Under the pieces are notes generated by a model, which saw only the letters and a program-made list of their open reading frames with translations, was not told the DNA's origin and did not search any database. Position numbers and translations under genes: made by a program. Below, in pieces: positions 20,301 to 29,514 of a stretch of 64,000 nucleotides of DNA (the first letter of the stretch is position 1; every line of letters starts with the position of its first letter). The stretch is from Tausonia pullulans (taxonomy: Eukaryota; Basidiomycota; Tremellomycetes; Cystofilobasidiales; Mrakiaceae), in the NCBI GenBank assembly GCA_951802195.1, contig OX637621.1, forward strand, positions 372,001-436,000. Direction: 5' to 3'.

Positions 20301-20984
20301 CGACAGGTAGAAGCGATCAATGCGGCGATCTGCTCGCGTGATGCCAGTATAGTTGGTGTATTCGCGCTGAAGCGGGTATAGGGATCGGTATGGGTCAGAG
20401 AGGGCAAAGTCCCGGGCCAGCCGGCACATTTCCTCCTTTCCCGCATTCTGGGTAAACTGGCTCATCCCGTCGAGGTAGCTGTCTTCCACACAGTTCCAAT
20501 CCCCGCCCAGAAGGAGAGGAATGTCAGAGTGGGCAGGTATCTTGCGAGATAGAGTAGAGAGGAACTCCTTTGTCGAACGGCCGTTCGATTGGCTGTCTCG
20601 GCAGGGGACGTAGACTGCAGCCACCCTGACGGCTTCACCGGCGATGACGAACACGGCATCCGTCAGGTTGGTTCGTAAGATGGGAGAGGAGCGGGAGATG
20701 GATCTGATCCTAGTCGGAGGGGTATTGGGAGGGAGGAATCGAGAGGCATGCCGCCAGAGGATGGCAGTCTGGCAACCGACCGTAAAGATCGAGCCGAAGC
20801 CCATATCTTCACACTCAGCTGTCCAGGTCGCCACTTGATCTGGTGTCGTGCATGCCACTTCTGAGAGAAGGTATATGTCAGCCTTGGATCGTGAATAGAG
20901 AGAGAGGAGGAGACTGCGGGCGCGATCTCGCGTGAACACCCTCTGGATGTTCGCCGCGACGATTTGTACATCGTTGTACACCAT
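17310..20984 (-). CDS. LINE ORF2 (copy D)
   Basis: 1224-residue ORF2 protein, identical to the other complete copies; endonuclease, reverse transcriptase and C-terminal CCHC are all intact. Confidence 0.96.
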   Translation of the reverse strand: MVYNDVQIVAANIQRVFTRDRARSLLLSLYSRSKADIYLLSEVACTTPDQVATWTAECEDMGFGSIFTVGCQTAILWRHASRFLPPNTPPTRIRSISRSSPILRTNLTDAVFVIAGEAVRVAAVYVPCRDSQSNGRSTKEFLSTLSRKIPAHSDIPLLLGGDWNCVEDSYLDGMSQFTQNAGKEEMCRLARDFALSDPYRSLYPLQREYTNYTGITRADRRIDRFYLSPLLASRAVRQRFLPRPTGHLYSSHKPIALSLTFPGAIEHGPGSYKIGTHLLKITGFVEYFLFHIPEWYHDALTEIRDPFEAWDETKLQIADHASDISRHLARMSRVSGGDPHRSILHGHALRAHLEPANTSEYAVKQRLKIVRQADTIAALRPLDNPAAAAIANNENILATAHAFYTTLYETKTTPASEHANVLRYVTNTLDNAQSRTLEKPFELDELRRATFRSNRNKTPGSDGIPVEFYQATWAAVGPILLSLLNLVPETGLRSASQREAHIHLIFKKKGDRDQIANYRPISLINVDARIFSLAINSRLLTVVDTLIDGDQTGFLPGRDSGRNISSLQLAIDDEDLLPGVLAQVDFEKAYDRVSHDFVGPCLRHMGFGPRAAAWITSTMTSQTARLMINGWMGQAIHIRSGVRQGDPAAPTIFALLLEPLACMLRHRLPPANPPPLHERKVLLFADDLSIRCRTWSEVDEATVCLREYEKAAASKLNYQKSLLYPLGSCRTDAPTMYHEWRVQTLSFDFLGVPCGRTVNGPACWRDVIGKLKARLARIPLHDLPLLARCNVINQYIYSKIIYLDRFLPCPDDILEDLEATAYKSLYRSKHHDVSRERLETPRDLGGFGFTPLRFRLIKVRAQWAGDVLFRPELPASIRIRKRIIHTMSLDPGAYRMLTRTIFRDGEFIRGPRPANFSWLGVFLSPVEGQWFFPAVWWNAITKLQGALPARCQAYLRAWFEEVSFDMSYWNQDRWRNAVHWMSTFGTDSQLRLGLHPGHTNLGRLNVPREPHGAHSRTLANRGLIIPKGWQDHFPALTKIDWKRQWCLLKAVSRASPEDVDLAHRFSLYSLHPGKHTAAAFLADGTATPHNRSKRCALCLTAPVESFFHLFDEPCPVVGAIWSAAAAHASPSLPSHPPSLQTLVCPTPSPPRGVFLFHCIFVARTWRSVRRRRYSKIAALDPVTDEEIRKIASTIRQTHWQASTRWMAGSGQMAGPAVGAAIDPG

Positions 20985-22540
20985 TATTCTTCCATGTCCT
21001 CGGCTTCAGCCAAGGTCACGAGGGTGCGCTCGATGGATGCCTGGGAGGACGGCGTGGAGGGGATGAGAGAAGGAGTGGAGGGTGGGTTCAGGGGGAGCGA
21101 AGATGGCGGGGATGGGGATGGGGGTGGGGGGGACGATGGTGACAGGGGAGGTGGAGTGGGGGGTGGATGCTCGTCTTCGATCTGCATCCCGTCTTCTGTC
21201 CTCGCCAGACCCCCCTCGTTGTCATCCTCTAGGGCGCTCAGGGCGAGAACGGGTTGCGAGCCCGCATTGCGCGGTGCTTGCTCTGAGTGGGAGTGGGAGG
21301 GGCTGGCGTGGGCAGGGGGTGTGGTCACCTCCGTCATGGCTTCAGTCGGCCTGTTCAGTGACCTCCTCTTGGATTTTTGTACGAGCTGGTATCCATCCAG
21401 GTCTGGTCCCGGTTCGACAGGCCGTTGGGGGGGTCCTTCGGTTGGTGCTCGTGCACTCGCTGGAAGATTTGCCTTTGGACGACCTGGGCATCGGGCCGAT
21501 GGGTGAGCGTGCGATCCGCATCCGCCACACTCTGGAGCGGTAGGACACTTGGCACGAGCGTGCTCAAATGAGTGGCAGTAATAGCAGTATGAGGAGGCTG
21601 GTCGAGCTGGAGAGTTCGTCCCAGTGCCAGGTTGGACAGGTTTGAAGATGACATGTTGGTTGACCCAGCCGGGTAGCTGTTGAGGGAATGCATTCGCCCT
21701 TGGCATCGTCTTGGAGCCAGAAAGGTCGAGCAGGACTCTAACCCGGCCAGTTGGGACGCCGGGTAGGCGGGCGTAATACTGACGCTGGAATATGATGACT
21801 CTGTCTCCAGAAGCTTCTACTTGTTTGCGAAAAGCTTCCTCCACTCCGTCTTCGTCTTCGAAGTTCACCAGCAGACCTTCTTGCAGGAGCTTGTTTTGGG
21901 AATTGTAGCACGCGTGGATCTGGGGTTTGACGCCTCTCACATTCAGCGGGAGGGCCTGTAGTTGAGTCAAGATGTCTTGAGCATTTCCTCGGGAGTTGAC
22001 TATAAGGAGCATTCTGTCTTTTGGGTCCTTGACAGGACGGATCATGAAAGACAGTCGTTCGTCGCACTTTGAGATTGCGAGAGAGATCTCGAAAGGAGTG
22101 GTATCTCGAGGGACTGAGATGGCTAGACAGTTCCCGCGGTCGGTAGCCAAGGCTGGGGCGATTGGGGTATTATCCTGCGGGGGTTGTTGATCGGTTCCGA
22201 AGACGAAGGTGAACCCGGGCTGGGTGCTAGACGAGTCACGTTGCCTCGCAGCTGAGTTTGTAGAATGAGCCTGTTTTGCGGCGTGCGCATATGAGCGGCC
22301 GATGGCGTTCGGCTGGGATTTCGCGGCGGCGCGAGCGCGAGTGCCAGCGGGGGTCGCCGGCGGGGGCGACGCGGCGCCGGGGACGAAGAGAGATTGTTGA
22401 GAGAGAGTCTCGCCTGTGGAGCGAGACGGCCACCGGGATGGTGTTTTTTTTTTTGTATTTAAGTCATGAGTTATACGTGGAGAACGAGGTAACCCTATGA
22501 GAGATAGCGAGTTGTAGCTAGATAGAGGGAGAGCGGACAT
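20984..22540 (-). CDS. LINE ORF1 (copy D)
   Basis: 518-residue ORF1 protein, identical to the other copies; T11 at 22444-22454 encodes the N-terminal Lys run. Confidence 0.93.
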   Translation of the reverse strand: MSALPLSSYNSLSLIGLPRSPRITHDLNTKKKTPSRWPSRSTGETLSQQSLFVPGAASPPPATPAGTRARAAAKSQPNAIGRSYAHAAKQAHSTNSAARQRDSSSTQPGFTFVFGTDQQPPQDNTPIAPALATDRGNCLAISVPRDTTPFEISLAISKCDERLSFMIRPVKDPKDRMLLIVNSRGNAQDILTQLQALPLNVRGVKPQIHACYNSQNKLLQEGLLVNFEDEDGVEEAFRKQVEASGDRVIIFQRQYYARLPGVPTGRVRVLLDLSGSKTMPRANAFPQQLPGWVNQHVIFKPVQPGTGTNSPARPASSYCYYCHSFEHARAKCPTAPECGGCGSHAHPSARCPGRPKANLPASARAPTEGPPQRPVEPGPDLDGYQLVQKSKRRSLNRPTEAMTEVTTPPAHASPSHSHSEQAPRNAGSQPVLALSALEDDNEGGLARTEDGMQIEDEHPPPTPPPLSPSSPPPPSPSPPSSLPLNPPSTPSLIPSTPSSQASIERTLVTLAEAEDMEE

Positions 22541-22816
22541 GACCGAGCGCGAGATCGTCGGGCGAGGCGCCGTGGGAAGAGGGTTGGCCGAACCACTGGG
22601 GATGGTTGGCCGGACGGCGTGATGGGCGCCGTGAGGGGGGGGTTGGTCGAACCACCGGGATGGTGTTTTTTTTTTGTATTTAAGTCATGAGCTATACGTG
22701 GAGAACGAGGTAACCCTATGAGAGATAGCGAGTTGTAGCTAGATAGAGGGAGAGCGGACATGACCCAGCGCGAGAACGTCGGGCGAGGCGCCGTGGGAAG
22801 AGGGTTGGCCGAACCA

Positions 22817-23172
22817 CTGGGGATGGTTGGCCGGACGGCGTGATGGGCGCCGTGAGAGGGGGGGTCGAACCACCGGGATGGTGGTTGGCCGGAAGAGGGT
22901 TGGTCGAACCACCGGGGATGGTTGGCCGGACGGCGTGATGGGCGCCGTGAGAGGGGGGGTCGAACCACCGGGATGGTGGTTGGCCGGAAGAGGGTTGGTC
23001 GAACCACCGGGGATGGTTGGCCGGACGGCGTGATGGGCGCCGTGAGAGGGGGGGTCGAACCACCGGGATGGTGGTTGGCCGGAAGAGGGTTGGTCGAACC
23101 ACCGGGGATGGTTGGCCGGACGGCGTGATGGGCGCCGTGAGAGGGGGGGTCGAACCACCGGGATGGTGGTTG
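22817..23172 (-). repeat. LINE 5' leader: four 95-base monomers (copy D)
   Basis: Four monomers as in copy A, without the variant monomer of copies B and C. It adjoins the 9-A tail of copy E (23173-23181). Confidence 0.88.
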
Positions 23173-23405
23173 TTTTTTTTTGTATTTAAGTCATGAGTTA
23201 TACGTAGAGAACGAGGTAACCCTATGAGAGATGGTGATTCGTAGCTAGATAGAAGGAAAGCGAAAATGAAAGTAGGGATGGAAGGAAAACAAAAGATGGG
23301 TTATGGACATAGGCCCATTAGAAAAGGTAAGATATTAAGATGACCAGATACACCAAGCATTGGCGATGTACCACCAGCCATACTTCCCCACCCCTGACCT
23401 GCTTT

Positions 23406-26400
23406 TCACCCGGGATCGATGGCGGCACCGACAGCAGGACCAGCCATCTGGCCACTGCCAGCCATCCACCTCGTACTCGCCTGCCAGTGTGTCTGGCGGA
23501 TTGTGGATGCGATCTTGCGGATCTCCTCGTCCGTGACAGGGTCGAGGGCTGCGATCTTGCTGTACCTCCGCCTCCGGACGGATCGCCATGTCCGGGCAAC
23601 AAAGATGCAGTGGAAGAGGAAGACCCCCCTCGGCGGCGACGGTGTCGGGCAGACAAGCGTCTGGAGGGAGGGAGGATGGGAGGGGAGTGAAGGAGAGGCA
23701 TGCGCTGCCGCAGCCGACCAGATAGCGCCCACGACGGGACACGGCTCGTCGAAGAGGTGGAAGAAGGACTCAACGGGGGCCGTCAGGCACAGCGCACATC
23801 GCTTGGACCTGTTGTGCGGTGTAGCGGTGCCGTCGGCGAGGAATGCCGCAGCAGTATGCTTTCCTGGGTGGAGACTGTACAGCGAGAAGCGGTGGGCCAA
23901 GTCGACGTCTTCGGGCGACGCTCGGGACACGGCCTTGAGCAAGCACCACTGCCGCTTCCAATCGATCTTGGTAAGCGCCGGAAAGTGGTCTTGCCACCCC
24001 TTTGGGATGATGAGGCCGCGGTTGGCTAGAGTACGACTGTGTGCGCCGTGGGGCTCACGAGGGACGTTCAGCCGGCCCAGGTTTGTGTGGCCAGGGTGGA
24101 GACCCAGCCGCAACTGGCTATCTGTACCGAACGTAGACATCCAGTGGACAGCGTTCCTCCAGCGGTCTTGATTCCAGTAACTCATGTCAAAGCTGACTTC
24201 TTCGAACCATGCCCGGAGGTAAGCCTGGCATCGCGCAGGGAGAGCTCCTTGGAGCTTTGTGATGGCATTCCACCAGACGGCTGGGAAGAACCATTGACCT
24301 TCCACTGGGGAAAGGAATACGCCTAGCCAGCTGAAATTGGCGGGCCGGGGTCCTCTGATGAACTCTCCATCCCTGAAGATGGTGCGAGTCAGCATTCTAT
24401 AAGCCCCTGGGTCGAGGCTCATGGTATGGATGATCCGCTTGCGAATACGGATCGATGCGGGAAGCTCCGGTCGGAAGAGCACATCGCCAGCCCACTGGGC
24501 GCGCACTTTGATGAGCCGGAAGCGGAGTGGCGTGAAGCCGAAGCCGCCGAGGTCTCGAGGGGTTTCCAGACGCTCCCTGCTGACGTCGTGGTGTTTCGAT
24601 CGGTAGAGGGACTTGTAGGCCGTTGCCTCGAGGTCTTCCAGGATATCGTCTGGGCACGGTAGAAAGCGGTCCAGGTAGATGATCTTCGAGTAGATGTACT
24701 GGTTGATGACGTTGCATCGCGCAAGGAGAGGGAGGTCGTGCAGCGGGATGCGAGCAAGACGAGCCTTCAGCTTGCCGATGACATCTCGCCAGCAAGCAGG
24801 ACCGTTGACCGTGCGACCGCATGGAACGCCGAGGAAGTCGAATGACAGCGTTTGGACGCGCCATTCGTGGTACATCGTTGGTGCATCCGTCCGGCATGAC
24901 CCTAGAGGATAAAGGAGTGATTTCTGGTAGTTCAGCTTGCTTGCTGCGGCTTTCTCGTACTCTCGGAGGCAGACCGTCGCCTCATCGACCTCCGACCAGG
25001 TCCGACACCGGATACTTAGATCGTCTGCAAAGAGAAGGACCTTCCGCTCGTGTAGGGGGGGCGGATTGGCCGGTGGGAGGCGATGGCGGAGCATACATGC
25101 CAGCGGCTCCAGGAGGAGGGCGAAGATCGTCGGTGCTGCGGGATCGCCCTGTCGGACACCGGACCGGATATGGATGGCTTGACCCATCCATCCGTTGATC
25201 ATGAGCCGAGCAGTCTGGGAGGTCATCGTTGAGGTGATCCACGCGGCGGCGCGCGGACCGAACCCCATGTGGCGGAGGCAGGGGCCAACAAAGTCGTGCG
25301 ATACTCTGTCGTATGCCTTCTCAAAGTCGACTTGGGCGAGGACGCCAGGTAAAAGGTCTTCGTCGTCAATGGCGAGCTGGAGAGAGGAGATATTGCGACC
25401 CGAGTCGCGGCCAGGGAGGAAGCCTGTCTGGTCCCCGTCGATGAGAGTGTCCACGACGGTGAGCAGGCGGCTGTTGATGGCAAGGGAGAAGATGCGAGCG
25501 TCAACGTTGATGAGCGAGATCGGACGATAGTTGGCAATCTGATCGCGATCTCCCTTCTTCTTGAAGATGAGATGGATATGGGCCTCGCGCTGTGAGGCGG
25601 ATCGGAGGCCTGTCTCCGGGACGAGGTTCAGCAGACTGAGGAGGATCGGGCCGACGGCAGCCCAAGTGGCCTGGTAGAATTCGACGGGGATCCCGTCGCT
25701 TCCTGGTGTCTTGTTACGGTTCGATCGGAACGTAGCCCGTCTGAGCTCGTCCAGTTCGAAGGGTTTCTCGAGGGTCCGACTCTGGGCGTTGTCGAGTGTG
25801 TTGGTGACATATCGGAGGACGTTGGCGTGCTCGGAAGCTGGCGTCGTCTTGGTCTCATAGAGAGTTGTGTAGAAGGCGTGTGCTGTAGCTAGAATGTTCT
25901 CGTTGTTTGCGATGGCTGCGGCCGCTGGGTTGTCGAGTGGCCGCAGGGCTGCGATAGTGTCGGCCTGGCGGACGATCTTGAGTCGCTGCTTGACGGCATA
26001 CTCGCTTGTGTTGGCTGGTTCGAGGTGGGCTCGAAGAGCGTGGCCATGGAGGATCGACCTGTGTGGATCCCCGCCTGACACTCTGCTCATTCGGGCGAGG
26101 TGTCTTGAGATGTCTGACGCGTGATCCGCTATCTGAAGCTTGGTCTCGTCCCAGGCCTCGAAGGGGTCCCTGATCTCGGTGAGCGCATCGTGGTACCACT
26201 CGGGGATATGGAATAGGAAGTACTCAACAAAACCGGTAATCTTCAGAAGGTGTGTTCCGATCTTGTATGATCCGGGACCGTGCTCTATTGCACCGGGGAA
26301 GGTGAGGCTGAGTGCGATCGGCTTGTGGCTAGAGTACAGGTGGCCGGTCGGACGTGGTAGGAAGCGCTGTCGCACGGCTCGGCTAGCGAGTAGAGGCGAC

Positions 26401-27080
26401 AGGTAGAAGCGATCAATGCGGCGATCTGCTCGCGTGATGCCAGTATAGTTGGTGTATTCGCGCTGAAGCGGGTATAGGGATCGGTATGGGTCAGAGAGGG
26501 CAAAGTCCCGGGCCAGCCGGCACATTTCCTCCTTTCCCGCATTCTGGGTAAACTGGCTCATCCCGTCGAGGTAGCTGTCTTCCACACAGTTCCAATCCCC
26601 GCCCAGAAGGAGAGGAATGTCAGAGTGGGCAGGTATCTTGCGAGATAGAGTAGAGAGGAACTCCTTTGTCGAACGGCCGTTCGATTGGCTGTCTCGGCAG
26701 GGGACGTAGACTGCAGCCACCCTGACGGCTTCACCGGCGATGACGAACACGGCATCCGTCAGGTTGGTTCGTAAGATGGGAGAGGAGCGGGAGATGGATC
26801 TGATCCTAGTCGGAGGGGTATTGGGAGGGAGGAATCGAGAGGCATGCCGCCAGAGGATGGCAGTCTGGCAACCGACCGTAAAGATCGAGCCGAAGCCCAT
26901 ATCTTCACACTCAGCTGTCCAGGTCGCCACTTGATCTGGTGTCGTGCATGCCACTTCTGAGAGAAGGTATATGTCAGCCTTGGATCGTGAATAGAGAGAG
27001 AGGAGGAGACTGCGGGCGCGATCTCGCGTGAACACCCTCTGGATGTTCGCCGCGACGATTTGTACATCGTTGTACACCAT
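23406..27080 (-). CDS. LINE ORF2 (copy E)
   Basis: 1224-residue endonuclease-reverse transcriptase, identical to the copies to its left. Confidence 0.96.
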   Translation of the reverse strand: MVYNDVQIVAANIQRVFTRDRARSLLLSLYSRSKADIYLLSEVACTTPDQVATWTAECEDMGFGSIFTVGCQTAILWRHASRFLPPNTPPTRIRSISRSSPILRTNLTDAVFVIAGEAVRVAAVYVPCRDSQSNGRSTKEFLSTLSRKIPAHSDIPLLLGGDWNCVEDSYLDGMSQFTQNAGKEEMCRLARDFALSDPYRSLYPLQREYTNYTGITRADRRIDRFYLSPLLASRAVRQRFLPRPTGHLYSSHKPIALSLTFPGAIEHGPGSYKIGTHLLKITGFVEYFLFHIPEWYHDALTEIRDPFEAWDETKLQIADHASDISRHLARMSRVSGGDPHRSILHGHALRAHLEPANTSEYAVKQRLKIVRQADTIAALRPLDNPAAAAIANNENILATAHAFYTTLYETKTTPASEHANVLRYVTNTLDNAQSRTLEKPFELDELRRATFRSNRNKTPGSDGIPVEFYQATWAAVGPILLSLLNLVPETGLRSASQREAHIHLIFKKKGDRDQIANYRPISLINVDARIFSLAINSRLLTVVDTLIDGDQTGFLPGRDSGRNISSLQLAIDDEDLLPGVLAQVDFEKAYDRVSHDFVGPCLRHMGFGPRAAAWITSTMTSQTARLMINGWMGQAIHIRSGVRQGDPAAPTIFALLLEPLACMLRHRLPPANPPPLHERKVLLFADDLSIRCRTWSEVDEATVCLREYEKAAASKLNYQKSLLYPLGSCRTDAPTMYHEWRVQTLSFDFLGVPCGRTVNGPACWRDVIGKLKARLARIPLHDLPLLARCNVINQYIYSKIIYLDRFLPCPDDILEDLEATAYKSLYRSKHHDVSRERLETPRDLGGFGFTPLRFRLIKVRAQWAGDVLFRPELPASIRIRKRIIHTMSLDPGAYRMLTRTIFRDGEFIRGPRPANFSWLGVFLSPVEGQWFFPAVWWNAITKLQGALPARCQAYLRAWFEEVSFDMSYWNQDRWRNAVHWMSTFGTDSQLRLGLHPGHTNLGRLNVPREPHGAHSRTLANRGLIIPKGWQDHFPALTKIDWKRQWCLLKAVSRASPEDVDLAHRFSLYSLHPGKHTAAAFLADGTATPHNRSKRCALCLTAPVESFFHLFDEPCPVVGAIWSAAAAHASPSLPSHPPSLQTLVCPTPSPPRGVFLFHCIFVARTWRSVRRRRYSKIAALDPVTDEEIRKIASTIRQTHWQASTRWMAGSGQMAGPAVGAAIDPG

Positions 27081-28636
27081 TATTCTTCCATGTCCTCGGC
27101 TTCAGCCAAGGTCACGAGGGTGCGCTCGATGGATGCCTGGGAGGACGGCGTGGAGGGGATGAGAGAAGGAGTGGAGGGTGGGTTCAGGGGGAGCGAAGAT
27201 GGCGGGGATGGGGATGGGGGTGGGGGGGACGATGGTGACAGGGGAGGTGGAGTGGGGGGTGGATGCTCGTCTTCGATCTGCATCCCGTCTTCTGTCCTCG
27301 CCAGACCCCCCTCGTTGTCATCCTCTAGGGCGCTCAGGGCGAGAACGGGTTGCGAGCCCGCATTGCGCGGTGCTTGCTCTGAGTGGGAGTGGGAGGGGCT
27401 GGCGTGGGCAGGGGGTGTGGTCACCTCCGTCATGGCTTCAGTCGGCCTGTTCAGTGACCTCCTCTTGGATTTTTGTACGAGCTGGTATCCATCCAGGTCT
27501 GGTCCCGGTTCGACAGGCCGTTGGGGGGGTCCTTCGGTTGGTGCTCGTGCACTCGCTGGAAGATTTGCCTTTGGACGACCTGGGCATCGGGCCGATGGGT
27601 GAGCGTGCGATCCGCATCCGCCACACTCTGGAGCGGTAGGACACTTGGCACGAGCGTGCTCAAATGAGTGGCAGTAATAGCAGTATGAGGAGGCTGGTCG
27701 AGCTGGAGAGTTCGTCCCAGTGCCAGGTTGGACAGGTTTGAAGATGACATGTTGGTTGACCCAGCCGGGTAGCTGTTGAGGGAATGCATTCGCCCTTGGC
27801 ATCGTCTTGGAGCCAGAAAGGTCGAGCAGGACTCTAACCCGGCCAGTTGGGACGCCGGGTAGGCGGGCGTAATACTGACGCTGGAATATGATGACTCTGT
27901 CTCCAGAAGCTTCTACTTGTTTGCGAAAAGCTTCCTCCACTCCGTCTTCGTCTTCGAAGTTCACCAGCAGACCTTCTTGCAGGAGCTTGTTTTGGGAATT
28001 GTAGCACGCGTGGATCTGGGGTTTGACGCCTCTCACATTCAGCGGGAGGGCCTGTAGTTGAGTCAAGATGTCTTGAGCATTTCCTCGGGAGTTGACTATA
28101 AGGAGCATTCTGTCTTTTGGGTCCTTGACAGGACGGATCATGAAAGACAGTCGTTCGTCGCACTTTGAGATTGCGAGAGAGATCTCGAAAGGAGTGGTAT
28201 CTCGAGGGACTGAGATGGCTAGACAGTTCCCGCGGTCGGTAGCCAAGGCTGGGGCGATTGGGGTATTATCCTGCGGGGGTTGTTGATCGGTTCCGAAGAC
28301 GAAGGTGAACCCGGGCTGGGTGCTAGACGAGTCACGTTGCCTCGCAGCTGAGTTTGTAGAATGAGCCTGTTTTGCGGCGTGCGCATATGAGCGGCCGATG
28401 GCGTTCGGCTGGGATTTCGCGGCGGCGCGAGCGCGAGTGCCAGCGGGGGTCGCCGGCGGGGGCGACGCGGCGCCGGGGACGAAGAGAGATTGTTGAGAGA
28501 GAGTCTCGCCTGTGGAGCGAGACGGCCACCGGGATGGTGTTTTTTTTTTTGTATTTAAGTCATGAGTTATACGTGGAGAACGAGGTAACCCTATGAGAGA
28601 TAGCGAGTTGTAGCTAGATAGAGGGAGAGCGGACAT
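27080..28636 (-). CDS. LINE ORF1 (copy E)
   Basis: 518 residues from the same ATG as in the other copies. In this copy the frame stays open upstream through leader monomers to 29107, which would give 675 residues of Pro/Arg-rich repeat translation. I keep the shared start because the upstream frame is closed in the other four copies and the extra residues only translate monomers. Confidence 0.9.
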   Translation of the reverse strand: MSALPLSSYNSLSLIGLPRSPRITHDLNTKKKTPSRWPSRSTGETLSQQSLFVPGAASPPPATPAGTRARAAAKSQPNAIGRSYAHAAKQAHSTNSAARQRDSSSTQPGFTFVFGTDQQPPQDNTPIAPALATDRGNCLAISVPRDTTPFEISLAISKCDERLSFMIRPVKDPKDRMLLIVNSRGNAQDILTQLQALPLNVRGVKPQIHACYNSQNKLLQEGLLVNFEDEDGVEEAFRKQVEASGDRVIIFQRQYYARLPGVPTGRVRVLLDLSGSKTMPRANAFPQQLPGWVNQHVIFKPVQPGTGTNSPARPASSYCYYCHSFEHARAKCPTAPECGGCGSHAHPSARCPGRPKANLPASARAPTEGPPQRPVEPGPDLDGYQLVQKSKRRSLNRPTEAMTEVTTPPAHASPSHSHSEQAPRNAGSQPVLALSALEDDNEGGLARTEDGMQIEDEHPPPTPPPLSPSSPPPPSPSPPSSLPLNPPSTPSLIPSTPSSQASIERTLVTLAEAEDMEE

Positions 28637-28682
28637 GACCGAGCGCGAGATCGTCGGGCGAGGCGCCGTGGGAAGAGGGTTG

Positions 28683-29120
28683 GCCGAACCACTGGGGATG
28701 GTTGGCCGGACGGCGTGATGGGCGCCGTGAGGGGGGGGTTGGTCGAACCACCGGGATGGTGGTTGGCCGGAAGAGGGTTGGTCGAACCACCGGGGATGGT
28801 TGGCCGGACGGCGTGATGGGCGCCGTGGGAGGGGGGTTGGTCGAACCACCGGGGATGGTTGGCCGGACGGCGTGATGGGCGCCGTGGGAGGGGGGTTGGT
28901 CGAACCACCGGGGATGGTTGGCCGGACGGCGTGATGGGCGCCGTGGGAGGGGGGTTGGTCGAACCACCGGGATGGTGGTTGGCCGGAAGGGGGTTGGTCG
29001 AACCACCGGGATGGTGATAAGGCCGGACGGCGTGATGGGCGCCGTGGGAGGGGGGTTGGTCGAACCACCGGGATGGTGGTTGGGCGGAAGGGGGTTGGTC
29101 GAACCACCGGGATGGTGGTT
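28683..29120 (-). repeat. LINE 5' leader, divergent monomers (copy E)
   Basis: Tandem leader monomers with changed spacing and sequence relative to copies A-D. On the minus strand most boxes read GGTTCGACCAACC, so fewer of them fit the B-box consensus. The last recognisable unit ends near 29120. Confidence 0.8.
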
Positions 29121-29189
29121 TGGTGGTTGGATTGTAAAAACGTAATAAGTATAGAATCTACGTTGGGCTTGTCAGCGCATTGATGTTGT

Positions 29190-29263
29190 GATCGATTAGC
29201 TCAGTTGGTTAGAGCGTGGTGCTAATAACGCCAAGGTCGCGGGTTCGACCCCCTCATTGATCA
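29190..29263 (+). tRNA. tRNA-Ile (anticodon AAU)
   Basis: A 74-base tRNA without intron. The acceptor stem GATCGAT pairs with ATTGATC (one G-U), followed by discriminator A. The D arm contains the A box (TTAGCTCAGTTGG), the anticodon loop is CTAATAA (AAU, read as IAU after editing), and the T arm carries the B box GGTTCGACC. It matches the eukaryotic tRNA-Ile(AAU) pattern closely. The T stem has one C-U mismatch. It lies about 70 bases from the end of the LINE array and is transcribed away from it. Confidence 0.95.
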
Positions 29264-29267
29264 TGTA

Positions 29268-29271
29268 TTTT
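29268..29271 (+). terminator. RNA polymerase III T-run terminator
   Basis: TTTT begins five bases after the tRNA 3' end, the usual position for Pol III termination. Confidence 0.8.
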
Positions 29272-29514
29272 GCCTGTTCATTCGCCATTTCTTTTTTCTT
29301 CGAGGTCCTTCCTAAGGCGGGTTTTCGTTCTATCCACAGCTGCAGTGACAGCGCTCGGTCTGCCTGGACAAGGGCGTCTTTGTTCTGGGCCCTGGTCTCG
29401 TCGCAGTGAGTCTGCTGAAGAAGGTGCAAGGCAACAGACAGTAGAGAGGTCCGGACGAGGCGAATTCGAGTTCGTTTCGATGCTTCCTCTAACAACCACA
29501 CCCACCTCTCCCTT

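Larger units (their letters stand above)
17077..23172 (-). mobile_element. LINE copy D, complete (6096 bases)
   Basis: Complete intact copy of the short (four-monomer) type, like copy A. Its A-tail is at 17077-17085. Confidence 0.96.
23173..29120 (-). mobile_element. LINE copy E, outermost copy next to tRNA-Ile
   Basis: Rightmost copy; both frames are open. Upstream of about 28740 its leader departs from the other copies: the T10 fragment is missing and the monomers are of a different subtype (gggagggggg in place of gagaggggggg, with some boxes ending GACCAACC). Its 5' end fades into single-copy DNA at about 29120-29130, roughly 70 bases before the tRNA gene. The exact 5' end cannot be fixed because the matching left flank of the array is outside the window. 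Confidence 0.93.

Noticed and set aside
27080-29107. A longer 675-aa ORF1 in copy E
   Set aside because: The added N terminus is only translation of Pro/Arg-coding leader monomers and is closed by stops in the other copies.
23173-29130. Target-site duplication for the array
   Set aside because: The right flank is visible, but the left end of the array is outside the window. The internal joins show no clear duplicated flanks that I could separate from monomer repetition.
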